Shown here: one piece after another, positions 22,561-34,869 of the stretch | How positions within the stretch are numbered: position 1 is the stretch's first letter | Layout: every line of letters begins with the position of its first letter | The notes under the pieces: model-generated | What the model saw: the letters and a program-made list of their open reading frames with translations, nothing else | What the model was told of the DNA's origin: nothing | The model's database searches: none | Made by a program: the position numbers and the translations under genes | NCBI GenBank assembly: GCA_037013495.1 | Contig: CM072811.1 | Span: 20,830,159 to 20,894,158, forward strand | Length of the DNA stretch: 64,000 nt | Origin: Hippophae tibetana | Lineage: Eukaryota > Streptophyta > Magnoliopsida > Rosales > Elaeagnaceae | Reading direction: 5' to 3'

Positions 22561-24110
22561 CAAGGAAGAATCTTGGGTGTTAGACTCTGGAGCATCGTTC
22601 CATGCTACTTCACAGAAAGAATTCTTCGAGAAATATGTCTCCGGAAACCTTGGAAAGGTATATCTTGGTGATGATCAACCATGTGCTATTATTGGCAAAG
22701 GTGTAGTGAAGATTAAGTTGAACGGGTCAGTTTGGGAGCTAAAGGATGTTAGGCATATTCCCGAGCTCAGAAGGAACTTAATCTCAGTAGGGCAGTTGGC
22801 CAGTGAAGGCTACACTACGATATTCCATGGTGATGATTGGAAGATTTCAAAGGGTGCAATGACAGTTGCTCGAGGCAAGAAAAGTGGCACTCTTTACATG
22901 ACAGTAGAGGCACGTTATTCAATCACAATTGTAGCAGGCAATGAAACACCAAATCTGTGGCACCAAAGACTAGGCCATATGAGTGAGAAGGGGATAAAGA
23001 TTATGCACTCAAAAGGAAAACTTCCAGGTCTATAGTCTGTAGAGATAGACATATACAAAGATTGCATACTTGGAAAGCAAAAGAGAGTCATCTTTCAGAC
23101 AAGTGGCAGAACCCCAAAGAAGGAAAGGCTAGAGCTTATTCACTATGATGTTTGGAGACCAATGACCGTCTCATCTATTGGTGGGAAACACTAATTCGTG
23201 ACTTTCATCGATGATCACTCTCGAAAGGTATGGGTTTACTTTCTAAGGCATAAGTCTGAAGTATTTGAGGCTTTCAAAAGATGGAAAGATATGGTGGAAA
23301 ATGAGACAGGTTTAAAGATCAAAAAGCTCATAACCGATAATGGTGGTGAATATGAAGATACCATATTCAAAAATTTCTGCTATGAGCATGGGATCAGAAT
23401 GGAAAGAACTGTGCCAGGCACGCCTCAACACAATGGTGTAGCTGAGTGTATGAAATGAACGTTGATAGAAAGAGCCAGAAGCATTCGTATACAGTCAGGT
23501 CTACTGAAGCAGTTCTGGGAAGAAGCAGTCAACATGGTAGCTTACTTGATCAACTGAGGCCCATCTATTCCATTGGAGCATAGAATACCAAAGGAGGTAT
23601 GGAGCAGAAAAGAGGTGAAACGATCATATCTAAAAGTTTTTGGTTGTGTAGCATTTGTGCATATCAGTGATCAAGGCAGGAATAAGCTTGATCCCAAATC
23701 CAAGAAATGCACATTCATCGGCTATGGTGAGGATGAGTTTGGCTACTGCATTTGGGATGACGAAAAAAAGAAAGTTATATGTAGCAAAGATGTGATTTTC
23801 AACGAAAGGGTGATGTATAAGGACATGTATAAAATAGACGCCAATGACTCAGAGCAGAATGAGTCAGTATTTGTAGATGCAGATGATGTCCCAGATAGTT
23901 CTGCAACAAAACCAATTGTAACAAGTCCTCAGCCAGAGGAACTTGTTGGACAGAGCAGTACACAGCATTCCGACACACCACAACCTCTTACTCCAGCTCC
24001 TGTATTGAGAAGGTCTTCTCGACCTCATGTGCCTAACAGGAGATACATGAACTATATGTTACTGACTGATAGAGGGGAGCCTGAATGCTATGATGAAGCT
24101 TGTTAGACTC
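22560..24110 (+). pseudogene. copia protease and integrase
   Basis: Protease has the motif VLDSGASFHAT (22578-22610). The GAG-pre-integrase segment is LWHQRLGHMSEKG (22957-22995). The integrase core has TDNGGEYED near 23335 and GVAECMK near 23440, where the second Asp and the Glu are visible. The first Asp lies in LIHYDVW (23137-23157). Stops at 23033, 23191, 23456, about 23557 and 24104 break it. The C-terminal part (VFGCVAFVHIS, DPKSKKCTFIGYG, RRSSRPHVPN) is well kept. Confidence 0.9.
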
Positions 24111-24136
24111 GAGATTCCAGCAAGTGAGGGCTTGCT

Positions 24137-25627
24137 ATGAAAGAAGAAATGAAATCTCTCATCTCCAACCAGACATGGGAACTAGCTGAGTTACCTATGG
24201 GAAAGAAAGCACTTCAGAACAAATGGGTGTACCGGGTGAAAGAGGAGCATGATGGTTCCAAGAGATACAAAGCACGCCTAGTTGTTAAAGGGTTTCAACA
24301 GAAGGAAAGAGTTGACTACACTGACATTTTCGCTCCCATTGTGAAGCTCAATACTATCAGATCAGTGTTGAGTATTGTAGCCATTGAAGATCTTCATCTA
24401 GAACAGTTGGATGTGAAGACTGCATTCCTTCATAGAGATTTAGATGAAGAGATATACATGTACCAGCCAGAAGGTTTCTCAGAAAGAGGGAAGAAGAATA
24501 TGGTGTGCAGACTTAAGAAGAGTTTGTATGGCCTGAAACAAGCCCCGAGACAATGGTACAGAAAGTTTGACAGCTTCATGCACAAGGAAGGTTTCCAGAA
24601 GTGCAATGCTGACCATTGTTGCTACTTCAAGAGATATAGGTCCAGTTATATCATTTTACTACTTTATGTTGATGATATGTTAGTAGTAGGTTCAGATATG
24701 GATGATATTAAAAGGTTGAAGCAGCAATTGTCAAAGAAGTTTGACATGAAAGACTTGGGTCCAGAAAAGAAGATTCTTGGAATGCAAATCACAAGAAATA
24801 AGAAGAAAGGATCCTTGCAGTTATCTCAGGCAGAGTACATAAATCGGGTTTTGTAGAGATTCAACATGTGCGATACCAAGCCCGTTAGCACACCCTTGGT
24901 CAATCATTTTTGCCTATCCAAGGATCAGTCCCCTCAAACAGAGGAAGATAGAGAATTCATGGCTAAGGTTCCTTATGCCTCAGCCATTGAATGTTTCATG
25001 TACGCAATGGTCTGTACGAGACCAAACATTGGCCATACAGTGGGAGTTGTTAGTAGATTTATGTCAAATCCAGGGAAAACTCATTGGGAAGAAATCAAGT
25101 GGATTTTGAGGTATCTGCGAGACACCACAGAAAAGTGCTTGTACTGTAGTAAAGGAGAGTTAAAAGTACAAGGGTATGTAGACGCAGACTTTGGAGGTGA
25201 AGTTGATCACCGAAGAAGCACTACCGGTTATATATTTACTATTGGAACTACAACTGTTAGTTGGATGTCACAAATACAGAAAATTGTCACTCTATCCACT
25301 ACAGAGGCTGAGTATGTAGTAGTAACTGAAGCTAGTAAAGAGATGATATGGCTTCAAGGTTTGTTAACTGAGTTGAGATTCAAATAGGAGAAGAATGTTC
25401 TGCATAGTGATAGTCAAAGTATAATACACTTGGCGAAGAATTCAGCATTTCATTCTAGAACCAAGCATATTGGACTTCGTTATCACTTCATCAAATCTCT
25501 ATTGGAAGATGATGTGTTAATACTGGAGAAGATTCAAGGAAGCAAAAATCCAGCATATATGTTAACAAAGGTGGTGACTATTGACAAACTGAAGTTGTGC
25601 TCAACTTCAGTTGGTCTGCTAGAGTAA
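24137..25627 (+). pseudogene. copia reverse transcriptase and RNase H
   Basis: RT (RVT_2 family) runs from TWELAELPMGKKAL through LDVKTAFLHRDL, SLYGLKQAPRQWY and the catalytic LLLYVDDMLV (24657-24690). Stop TAG at 24854. RNase H follows: VDADFGGEVDHRRSTTGY (25180-25233), STTEAEYV (25298-25320), then after a TAG at 25385 LHSDSQS and HIGLRYHFIK. The catalytic residues are intact but separated by stops, so the element could not make an active polyprotein. Confidence 0.9.
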
Positions 25628-25671
25628 CAAAGACTAGAAAAGTTGCTGCATTGATTGAGGTGTGAATTTTC

Positions 25672-25682
25672 AAGTGGGAGAT
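25672..25682 (+). other. Polypurine tract of the copia element
   Basis: AAGTGGGAGAT directly before the 3' LTR, where plus-strand DNA synthesis is primed. Confidence 0.8.
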
Positions 25683-26096
25683 TGTTATAAAGCTCTTTAA
25701 TTTAAGGAGAAAATTAAGGAGCAAAACATGGAGCAAAACAAGGAATAAAACATGGAGCAAAACATGGAGCAAAACAAGGAGCTTAATTCAAGGAACCATT
25801 AATTTAAGGAGTAATTCAAGGAGTGAATTTTCTTATAAATAGATGTGTAATTGTAATGAATTAATCATCCAAAGTGTTCATTCCAATTGAGAGTAATTTT
25901 CTTGGGTGTAATTGGGTTGTGAGTTGTGAGTGTTGTAAACACCTTGTGTAATTTCTCTTCTTTCAGTAAAAAGATCTGCAGCAGGTTCGGAGACGTAAGC
26001 AAGATTGGCCAAACTCCGTTATCAAATTTGTGTGTTATTTTTATTCTTATTTTCTTATAAATCTGGCTTATCGGGAATTTGCGTAATTTCCCAACA
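25683..26096 (+). repeat. 3' LTR of the copia element
   Basis: TGTTATAAAGCTC...TTTCCCAACA. Compared with the 5' LTR it lacks the first 10 bp (TGTTGGAGAT), explained by loss of one GGAGATTGTT unit at the border with the purine tract. Confidence 0.85.
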
Positions 26097-28090
26097 ATTT
26101 CTGCATCAAATCCTTTTATTTTGAACACTTATTCTCCTCATGCTAATGTTATTTTATCTTATGCAGTGTGCACTACTATAAATAGAGAGATGATTTCATT
26201 AGGTATTACTACAGCAAATGTCACAATAAGTTCTTCTACTGCTATACCTACAATCCAAATGGGCAAGAAAGCAATCCTTATCAAGCTCTCGAAAGGAAAA
26301 TGAAGATACTTTCCTAGAATTACCATGGATTAGTTAAATCCTTGACCTTTAAGTAGTTAAGTAGAATAGTTCATATTTATAATCTAGATTATATTTTTAT
26401 TTTGAGCACTAAGGCTAGTAGTAGTTTTTGTGTTTCTGCTCAACAACATTTAAGTTATTTTGATTGTTTCTGTGCTTCTACTGTGGATTGTGTTGATGGC
26501 TTATGTCTTATGTGGAAACTTAGTATTCAACTCTTTGTTATGGCTTTTGATCAACATGTTATTGCTCTTAAAATGTGTAACTCTACTTTCAATGGAATTT
26601 ATTTTGCTATAGTCCCTTTGTTATGAGTTTCTTAAGGATAACTTCTGGACTAATCTTATTTCCATTATTAGTGCTCACTACTACAAAACTGGGTATATAA
26701 GTCGGGTTTTAACCGACTTTAAACTAATTTAAAGTCGGTTCGCTGAACCGACTTTAAATTAAATGACTTAAAGTGTAAAGTCGGTTCACGCGATGAACCG
26801 ACTTTACGTTTAAAGTCGGTTCACGCGGTGAACCGACTTTAACTTTTTTTTTTTTTTAATTTATTCATATTCAACCTGTATTCGAGCAGAAAAAAATCAA
26901 TATCAGTTTAACAAATATTTCAAATAATACAAATATTTGAAAAATAAAATATTAATTAATAACAGAAAAATTACCATGGTTTTGTTCTATTTTATTCAAG
27001 ATCGTCATATTCTTCTCCTTATGTTATAATAGAAAACTACATATATAATACAACAATCTATACATATAAATAATAACACATAATAACAGGAAAAAAATAT
27101 GAATAATAGGGGATCTAAAAGATTAGTTAGAGAGGAAGAAAACTCACTAAACGATGTTGGAAATGGTAGTCGTAGGTGGCCGAAAAATGAGAAAGAGTGG
27201 AGGAGAAATGGAGGAGAAGGTTTTCGATTTTTTAGAGTTCTGGAACGCTGAAAATAGTTTCTGTCTGGGAAGAAAGAAGAGAAAATATTTATCCATGTGT
27301 GTAGCGTCGGTTGACGTGTCGAACCGACGCTATGTTACTTGGATAGCGTCGGTTCCAGGTGTCAACCGACGCTATCCACGTAGCGTAGCGTCGGTTAACA
27401 CCTAGAACCGACGCTACGCCCACGCATAGCGTCGATTTGACACATCAACCGACGCTACGTCCTACGTGGATAGCGTCGGTTCGACATCGAACCGACTTTA
27501 AACTAATTTAAAGTCGGTTTTTAGAAAAAACCGACTTTACGTATCGACTTATATACCCAGTTTTGTAGTAGTGGCTTCAAATGGAATTTGGATGTGTATA
27601 GGAGATTTAAATGAAGTTCTAAATCAAAGTGAGAAAAAAGGAGGATTGCCTGTTACTACTTGGCCAAATAAATTAAAGGATTTCATGGATGAAGTTGATT
27701 CTATTGATTTGGATTTCTCTTGTTTACCTTTTACTTAGCAAACAAAAGGAAAGGTAAATATAACATAAAACAAATGCTTGATAGAATTCTGTGTTTTCTT
27801 TGTGGCTTAATCTTTTTCCTAACACCTTCCTTAATAACTTGCCAATTAAAGATTCAAATCGTGTGCCTATTCTTCTGAATGTTCATATTCCTTTTAGTTC
27901 TACTAATAAACCTTTCAGATTTTATGCTACGTGGAAGGATCTTATCACTCATGCTTGAAAAATTTCTTTTAATATTGATGTTCAATCCAATTTCCCTTTA
28001 AATTCTATTCATTTAGCTTGAGATTTCAAATGATGGAATAAACATCATTTTGGATATTATGAAGATAGATTAAAATCTATTGAAAGTTCA
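26097..28090 (+). pseudogene. LINE ORF2 5' part (endonuclease region), split by CACTA
   Basis: Broken segments of an endonuclease/exonuclease/phosphatase-type domain. 27577-27760 reads ASNGIWMCIGDLNEVLNQSEKKGG, then LPVTTWPNKLKDFMD, the usual GDFNE-type region of plant LINEs, here GDLNE. 27830-27960 gives RVPILLNVHIPF. The CACTA insertion at 26677 falls a few codons before this block. Confidence 0.65.
26677..27573 (+). mobile_element. Non-autonomous CACTA transposon (897 bp)
   Basis: Terminal inverted repeats CACTACTACAAAACTGGGTA and TACCCAGTTTTGTAGTAGTG, with a 3-bp duplication GCT on both sides (26674-26676, 27574-27576), as expected for CACTA elements. Subterminal regions hold many inverted GTCGGTT/AACCGAC units (left 26701-26842; right 27303-27540, mostly AGCGTCGGTT...AACCGACGCT). 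No transposase is encoded. A related copy is at 34870-35616. Confidence 0.9.
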
Positions 28091-28099
28091 AAATAATCT

Positions 28100-29375
28100 T
28101 ATTTTGGACAATAATGATTTTCCTTGGAAAATCATCTTTTAAAAGACATTGAGGAATATCACAGTAGAATTGAAAGCATCTGGAGGCAAAAAATTGAGAA
28201 AAACTTGGTTACAGAGACCAAAGTACCAAGTTTTTTCATACTTCCAACTTTAATTAGAAGAAGAAGGAATATCATTCTTAATATCAAACTTGATGATAGC
28301 AGATGGTGGTTGTCAAACAGAAATGATATTGGTGCTTGCTTTATTGGTCACTTCAATGATGTTTTTAGATCCACTTTTAATGATTCATCTTGCTTAAATA
28401 TTGAACTTCATATGTTGTTTTCTTAATGCATCTCTCTCGATGATAATAATGAGCTTTGTAGTATTCCTAACGTGGGTGAAATCAAAACTGTGCTTTTCAA
28501 AATGGTTTCTTTTGAAGCCCTTGGTCCAGATGGTATTCATGTCATGGTTTATAAGAACTATTGGGATGTTTTGGGCGAAAGTTTGGTAAGTCTTGTTCAA
28601 GATTTTTTCAAAACTAGAATTGTCAATCCAATTTTGAAAAAAACTTTCATTACTTTAATTGACAAAGTTAATAATCCTTATCAAGTTCATCAATTTCATC
28701 TCATTAATCTCTACAATGTTGTCTACGAGATAATTTCTAAAATTTTGTCCAACAGGATCAAGTTCAGTGGTCATCTTAATAAATTTATTTTGCTTTTTCA
28801 ATTGACCTTTATTCCTAATAGATGGATTTCTAAAAATGTTATTATTTCTCAATAAGTTGTACATACTATTAAAAGAAAATCAAGGAGAGGTGGCTTAATG
28901 GGTATTAAAATGGATATGAAAAAAAGGTTATGACAAGATAGAGTGGAATTTCATTATCAAAATTAGGAGACTTCTTGGATTTTCGAATTTTTTTTACAAT
29001 TTAATCAATATATGTCTCAATACATTATCTTATTCTTTACTTCTTTATGGTATTCCTTTGTCAACATCATTCCTAATAGAAGTTTGAAACATGGTGATCC
29101 ATTATCTCCTTATTTGTTTATTATTGGAGCTGAAGCTTTAAGTAAACTACTTATTTATATAGAATCTTATTTAAATGTCCATGGAATTAAAATTACTAGA
29201 AATTCCCCTACTATTACTCACTTAATGTATGTAGATGAATTAATTCTTTTTTTTCAAGCAAATTTTTTAAAAGTTGGTATTAATTATCAACAATTGCTCA
29301 AATACTTAGCCCGATCAAACCAAAAGGCCAATTTATCCAAATCTTGTATCTTTTATTCAAAAAAATGTTTTTGAA
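28100..29375 (+). pseudogene. LINE ORF2 reverse transcriptase
   Basis: RVT_1-type RT pieces: ALGPDGIHVMVYKNYWDVLG (28517-28576), ILSNRI near 28744-28761, then SLKHGDPLSPYLFIIGAEALS (29084-29145), and the catalytic region THLMYVDELILF (29217-29252), where the canonical second Asp is Glu. Stops and shifts occur between the pieces, so the enzyme is inactive. Confidence 0.8.
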
Positions 29376-30420
29376 CATCTAAGATCTTAGTTTCATAATC
29401 ATTTGGGTATTCCAGAGACTTCAGGAGGTGTTAAATATCTTAGTTACAACCTTTTTCTTCACAGATAGAGAAGTAGAGGCTTTATATTAAATATGTTCTT
29501 CTTTCATTACCAACTTATTCTATGAATACATTCAAATTTCCTAAATTATTTCTTGAAAAATGAGATGCTCTTATAAAACAATTTTGATGGGGTTTTTGCT
29601 CTAAGAAGAATAATTCTAGATTTTTGGGTTATAAAAATTGGGATCATCTGTATCTTCCTAAAAATGTTGGAGGTTTAGGCTTTGGCAAAGAAGACACTAA
29701 TTTAAGTCTTATCTTTAAACTAAGATGATAATTTTTTTAATAAGGATAACAAATCTTGGGTTCAAATATTTCATTATAAATATAGCTAGTATGATGATTT
29801 TTTTTATTATGTTGTTAGAGCATCGAAGTATTTCATCTAGAAAGACATTTGTTCCTCCAAGGAGTTATTAAAATTCCAAGCTTGTATTAATATTGGAGAT
29901 AGTAAATCGAGTGATATTTGGTATGATACTTGGATTCCTTGGCCTGATAATTTTAGACCTCCCTCTCCTTTAATTTTTATTAATCAATTGTAGCATTGTC
30001 CTATTAAGATTCAAGATCTTTTAGCTCCTAATGCTAAATGGAATTTTCAATTGGTTAATCATATTTTAGGACTCAGATGTGTTCTTATCTTCCAAGACTT
30101 CCCCCTCCTGTTGAACATAAAAGGGATACTTGGTTCTGTACAAAAAATTACAAAGATAATTTCAATACTAAGTCAGCTTACCAATATATCATTTCAGGAA
30201 GAATCTCTACTGGTTTTTCCACATTCTGAATATCAATTTGAAAATTGAAAATTCATGATAGAATTAAAGTTCTTATTTGGAGAATTTATTCTAATTTTCT
30301 TCTTACTAGATGTAATACTACTGTAAGGATTTCCTTATCTATTATTTTATGACCTCTTTGTCACTTTCATCCTGAAACATCTACCCATCTTTTCTGATAA
30401 TGTCCTATAATCATTTTTAT
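29376..30420 (+). pseudogene. LINE ORF2 connection and zf-RVT region
   Basis: Fragments downstream of RT: FKFPKLFLEK and FWGFCSKKNNSR near 29530-29620, and KNVGGLGFGKEDTN near 29660-29703. 30245-30420 resembles the zf-RVT stretch (KIHDRIKVLIWRIYSNFLLTRCN). The zinc ligands are partly lost. Confidence 0.6.
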
Positions 30421-30649
30421 TTGGGAAAATTGTTCTTTTATTTCTAAGTTAAAAGATTTTTCTTTTTTCTCTTTGGATGATCTTTTCAAAGAAATCTTCA
30501 GATCTAATCACCATCTTACTCTTATTGGTTTATCTTATATTGAAGTGTTTTTCTTTCATTGAACATATTAGGAGGATTAGAAATGATCTTATCTTTAATT
30601 CCTAATCTCCTAATCCGAATCTCATTCTATCCAATTTAGATCTAAGATT

Positions 30650-30900
30650 TTGTACATTCAAGAATGTTTTAATTTCAATTTAAGAAACATTTGCTCCTCT
30701 GATCTATTGACTGAAAACTCACAGCCATTTCTACTGCCACTTATTTCTTGGAGGAAATCTCCTAAAAGAGCTTTCAAAATAAATTTTAACACAACCATTT
30801 TCAACAATAACCTTGCTGCAATTGTTATTATAAGAAATTATAACGAACAAGTTCTAGATTGCTAGAGTAAGTTCTCTTCAGTTATTTGTGATGAGTTAAG
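30650..30900 (+). pseudogene. LINE ORF2 C-terminal RNase H domain
   Basis: WRKSPKRAFKINFNTTIFNNN followed by AAIVIIRNYNEQVLDC matches the beginning of the plant RNase H (RVT_3) domain often found at the end of L1-type ORF2. A stop follows at 30863. Confidence 0.65.
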
Positions 30901-31000
30901 TGAAGTTACTGCTTTATTCTTTTTTCATTCAAGTTGGCTTTGGAAAAAAAAATTACAAAACTGTTTATTTGAAAGATGATAAACAAAATGTTATTAAGAT

Positions 31001-31999
31001 CTTAATTATGATGATTTTATTATCTCTTAAAAGGAACATATTTTCATAATCTAAACTAATCATTTATTGAAAAAATGTAATATGACTACTAGATTCCTAA
31101 AAGTGAAAATGTTACTCCTCACCATTTAGTTAAATGATTTTTTGTTAGTTTTGTTAAGGATTTTATTCCAAAATGTATGTTATCATAACAATTTTTAGTG
31201 ATAATTTATAATAACTCTAATAATTAATAGTATCATTTTCTGTTAAGATTAAAAAATACTAATAAAGTGAGAATTTAAAAATAAAAGTACAGTCTACCTT
31301 AAGAGGAATAATCTCTCAAATGTTTATCAGGTTTAACATATCTTCACTTATACCTTTGAGGTTTATAAAAATATCTAGAATGTTACTAAATTTTATATTT
31401 AATATCATTAGTGTTCTTAATACTTAATGATGTTAATTTTTCATTCATTACTATTCATAATACTATTCTTTGATTCTAATACCATTTTTTTGTAAATCAA
31501 ATAAATATTTAATCGAGGGTTAATATTGATTGAATTGACCTAGTTGATGGTCTTTGTCTATTTGCATAAGGTAATAATTTGTCTAAATAGCTTATTATTT
31601 GTTGGTATATAATCTTATTTTCATTTATATTCATTACAATTGTAGTGTATATTATATTCTTTCTTATATTGATTACTTATTTCTAATCCTGAATCTATTA
31701 ATTGTCTTTTAAAATTAAAAATTATTCTTTCATTTGTTAAATCTAATATTTTTAATTTATGTACTAACGATTTGATATTCATAAGGCATTATCCTGATAA
31801 GTCATATGTGTTTAATGCACATTATTTTGTCATATTCTTAGTATACAAACAGGTTTTTCTTGTGTACATATAGTGTACTTATAATCTTCAAAGAAATAGT
31901 ATCTAAACATTAAGTTATTGAATTCCTATTCTTCTATTCTTACATATTTTTGACTAAAATAATCTTTTTATGTCCTTGAAACATGATGGTCTATGATGC
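31001..31999. other. AT-rich stretch between LINE and viral sequence, no gene seen
   Basis: Very AT-rich, no recognisable domain. It may hold the degraded end of the viral copy, but I cannot support a boundary. Confidence 0.3.
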
Positions 32000-33299
32000 T
32001 TGTGATAACTTTTATATAATCTGTATAGATGTCTAACAAAGTGTTAAATCTCTTAAAATTTTCAAAAAAGTTTCATAATCTTTATCTTTAAAATATTCAT
32101 TTAAATGATAGAGATAACCTTTATAAAAAATTTCTAATAAATTTAGATTTTTATCTTTAATTTCTTTTGGAACTAGTTGTTTATTAAAAACAATATTCAT
32201 TTTCTTGTTTCTTAGTATTATCACTTTAATGCAAGCAAATATTTAAACATATAAGATTCTTAATTAGCTTAAATTTATAATTATTATACCTAAATTTAAT
32301 GGGTCCACTGTGATCTTTTCTTTTATTCATATTCTTTTGTTACACTTGTTATGCCTCAGCTTTGCTCAAACCTCAACGCCCTCTTGGCAATGGTGAGTCT
32401 TCTAAATTCGTACATAAATGATGTCCAATATTTGACTTACTAGCCAACTAAGAACCTTGAAGGGATTCTTAGCCATTCATACTTATTGGGTATATCATTA
32501 GTGGTTTTGGAATTTCTATGCTAAAAATTTTGTTTTTCAAAGTAAAATGTTCTGGATTTCTGTGTGTTCATGTGTCTTGAAATGAGCATAAGGGTTCTTT
32601 TCATAGCACAAGGAATCCATGTTTACAAGACTAGAATTATTATTTTACCCTTTCTTTAATAATTGATCTATTTTTTGCTTTAAATGATAGCCACTTCTTT
32701 TTCCTTGGCACATGTTGCCGACTAAGAAGTAGGGTCTACATCTTCTACTAAAAGTTCCTTTCTTTATTCTTCTTTATCATTTTTTGCCAACGATCATTTT
32801 GATGACATTGATACTGACGCATCTTTATCTTCTCAATCTTTGATGTAGAGAATGCATCATTGATCTTTGGTGTCTTTTCTATCATAAAAGCATAATGCCT
32901 TTCTTGTTTCTTAACCAATTTTCATGTTGTTGCTATTAAAATTGGCTTCATATTTGGAAAAAAAATTCACCATTTTCTTCTAACAAAGTCATGTTATTGT
33001 GGGAAATAATGATGACTTTACTAGTTGAATAATTTACTTTCATCTAAGTAAAATTTTCAATCTTTTTGAGTTCATAGTAAATTTGGCCTAGTAGTTGACC
33101 GTGCACAAAGTTTTTCTGTGTTGAATTTATTTTCTAGAAGTTCCCTTAGTTTGGGAACTTCTTTGTTTGTGTTGAAAATCCCTATCTTGAAGAAGTAATA
33201 GGGACTAATACATCCTTTCTCATTTCAGACCATTAATGAATTGAAAAATCTAAGATAAATAGGCTTATTGTCTGCTTTAATCTTCCTTCTATAGTTCTT

Positions 33300-34230
33300 A
33301 ATTGCTCTTTTAAATTTTTTTAGGAAAAATTAATTCGCTTAAATTAATCCTTGGATATATATTTTCTATTAATCCTATATGGAAAGCTATATAAACAAAT
33401 ATTGGATCAACTTGTTCTATGATATTGAATTTACTTCTTGTAGAAAATTACTTGTTTATGGTATAAAGCTTCATATCTTTAATATGTTCCTAGGTAGACT
33501 TCCTGGCCAAGTTATAGAGACTCAACCATTGTGGTTTACTAAGGTTTCTATATTGGTCTTTCTCATCTTCAATTATTGGAGCATTTCTAGGGGATGTCTT
33601 CCTTAATAGCACTAAATGTTTTACTATTTTTGGTGTTTCTAGAAGAGATGCTTATCTAAATAGCACTGGAGGCCTTGCTATCTTTCGTAAATTGGTCAAT
33701 CTGCTTGCAGCTGTTGGTTGTTGTTGTAATGTTGTTGAATAATTTCCTACTATCTCTTCTGGAGTTATTAGTTTTGGTGTTTTGTCGTTGGCATAACTAC
33801 TACCTTCAACTTCTATTTTTATTGGTGAAGGCTCTATGAGTTACTCCACTAATTGCTATAATAGATTTACTAGATTCTGCCAAGTTATTATAGATTCCTG
33901 GTTTTGGATCATTAAAGACCACATAAACCTTTTTCTGCCTCGTCCACCCAATTTAGGTTTTTGGTTTAAGAAATATTTCTTTCTTTTGAACTGTTAGGTT
34001 CTTCCTTTTCATTTTGAATTCTCTTTTTAGAAGTTTCACCTTCTTTAGTTAGACTTTTTAATGAAGATTCCTCTTTTGAGATTTTGGGCTCTAAAGGTTT
34101 TTTTGAACAATTAAGTTCTTCCTTTAATTTCCTGTATCCATAAGAGATTTCTCAAGGTATAATAGCTCGAATTGTTCCTGTAGGATTTTTATTTCCTTTA
34201 TCTTGATCTTGATGTCAAGATATTCTATTC
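33300..34230 (-). pseudogene. TAV/P6-like protein of the endogenous pararetrovirus
   Basis: On the minus strand, after RNase H, a charged Lys/Glu/Ser-rich stretch (34130-33970) is followed at about 33955-33860 by a segment with the pattern of the conserved TAV core (aromatic-V-F, then PKPGIYN-like and LAESSKSI). In caulimo-, soymo-, cavemo- and solendoviruses this protein is the translation transactivator and inclusion-body matrix. Its place downstream of pol agrees. Broken by several stops; assignment rests on this single motif. Confidence 0.55.
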
Positions 34231-34234
34231 CTAA

Positions 34235-34695
34235 AAGCATAAAAATAGTTAGAAGTACTAATTCTCTAGTAAAAGCGTATGCTAAGTTATTCTTATGTCC
34301 TGCAAGATGTTCAACATCAAAATTATAATGGTTGAACCATTGTTACCATCTGACTAATCTTCCTTATTTGTAATCATCTGCAATATTAGATCTTAAGAAA
34401 TAACCAAAGTTCTTGTTATCTTTTCTAACAATGAATCTAGATCTTATAACATATATTGAAAATTTCTTAATAGTTTTTTTGACAACTAAATATTTTTTTT
34501 CATTACTATAGTAATTTAATTCTGGACCTTGGAAAAACCCGAACGTATATCTACAAAGATATTCATTTTGTCATCTGTTCTTGCTTTCAGAACTGCCCCC
34601 AATATTCTTGTGAAACATCTATTTCAATTATCATTTTATCATCTGGCCTAGGGTGGTATAAAGTTGGCAAAATTTTTACCTATGCTTTTACTTTG
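34235..34695 (-). pseudogene. RNase H of the endogenous pararetrovirus
   Basis: Minus-strand pieces show the IEIDVSQEYWG start (34663-34628), a segment near 34500-34460 with the Glu-containing SNEKKYL pattern, and a C-terminal block containing the WNHYNFDVEHLAGHKNN-type sequence near 34345-34300. These are in different frames and interrupted by stops. The domain removes the RNA template during viral replication. Confidence 0.7.
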
Positions 34696-34869
34696 TCCAT
34701 ATATAGAGTATCTTCTTCTGTCCATTTTCAAATATGATCTTTTTTTAATTTTTCTTGTAAATTTTTTTGTATTTTTGCAAGTTTCTTGATATATGCTTCT
34801 GCATATGTTAAGCATCCTATAAATATTTGTAACTGGTTTTATCTTTTAATTAACTAAGAAACCTTGAAT

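Larger units (their letters stand above)
20450..26096 (+). mobile_element. Ty1/copia retrotransposon with both LTRs, inserted in the LINE
   Basis: Two LTRs of about 412 bp, a PBS TGGTATCATAGC, gag, protease, integrase, RT, RNase H (copia order, integrase before RT) and a polypurine tract AAGTGGGAGAT. Flanks are ACTTC (20445-20449) and ATTTC (26097-26101), a 5-bp duplication with one mismatch if the LTR starts TGTTGGAG. Many stops make it inactive. A tandem TRIM lies within its gag. Confidence 0.9.
18830..31000 (+). mobile_element. Plant L1-type LINE, split by a copia and a CACTA element
   Basis: Without the copia (20450-26096) and CACTA (26677-27573) insertions the remaining ~5.6 kb encodes, in order, an ORF1 with a DUF4283-like region and zinc knuckle, an endonuclease part, an RT, a zf-RVT region and an RNase H domain, all on the plus strand. 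This is the usual plant L1 order and size. Every part has stops. The exact ends, a poly(A) tail and the target-site duplication could not be fixed. Confidence 0.75.

Noticed and set aside
26701-27540. Regularly spaced palindromic repeats resembling a CRISPR array
   Set aside because: The repeats are the subterminal motifs of a CACTA transposon with terminal inverted repeats and a 3-bp duplication; units are irregular and there are no spacers.
32033-32224. 63-codon minus-strand frame downstream of the viral TAV region
   Set aside because: Too short and AT-rich to assign; it may be part of the viral 3' region, but no motif supports a gene call.
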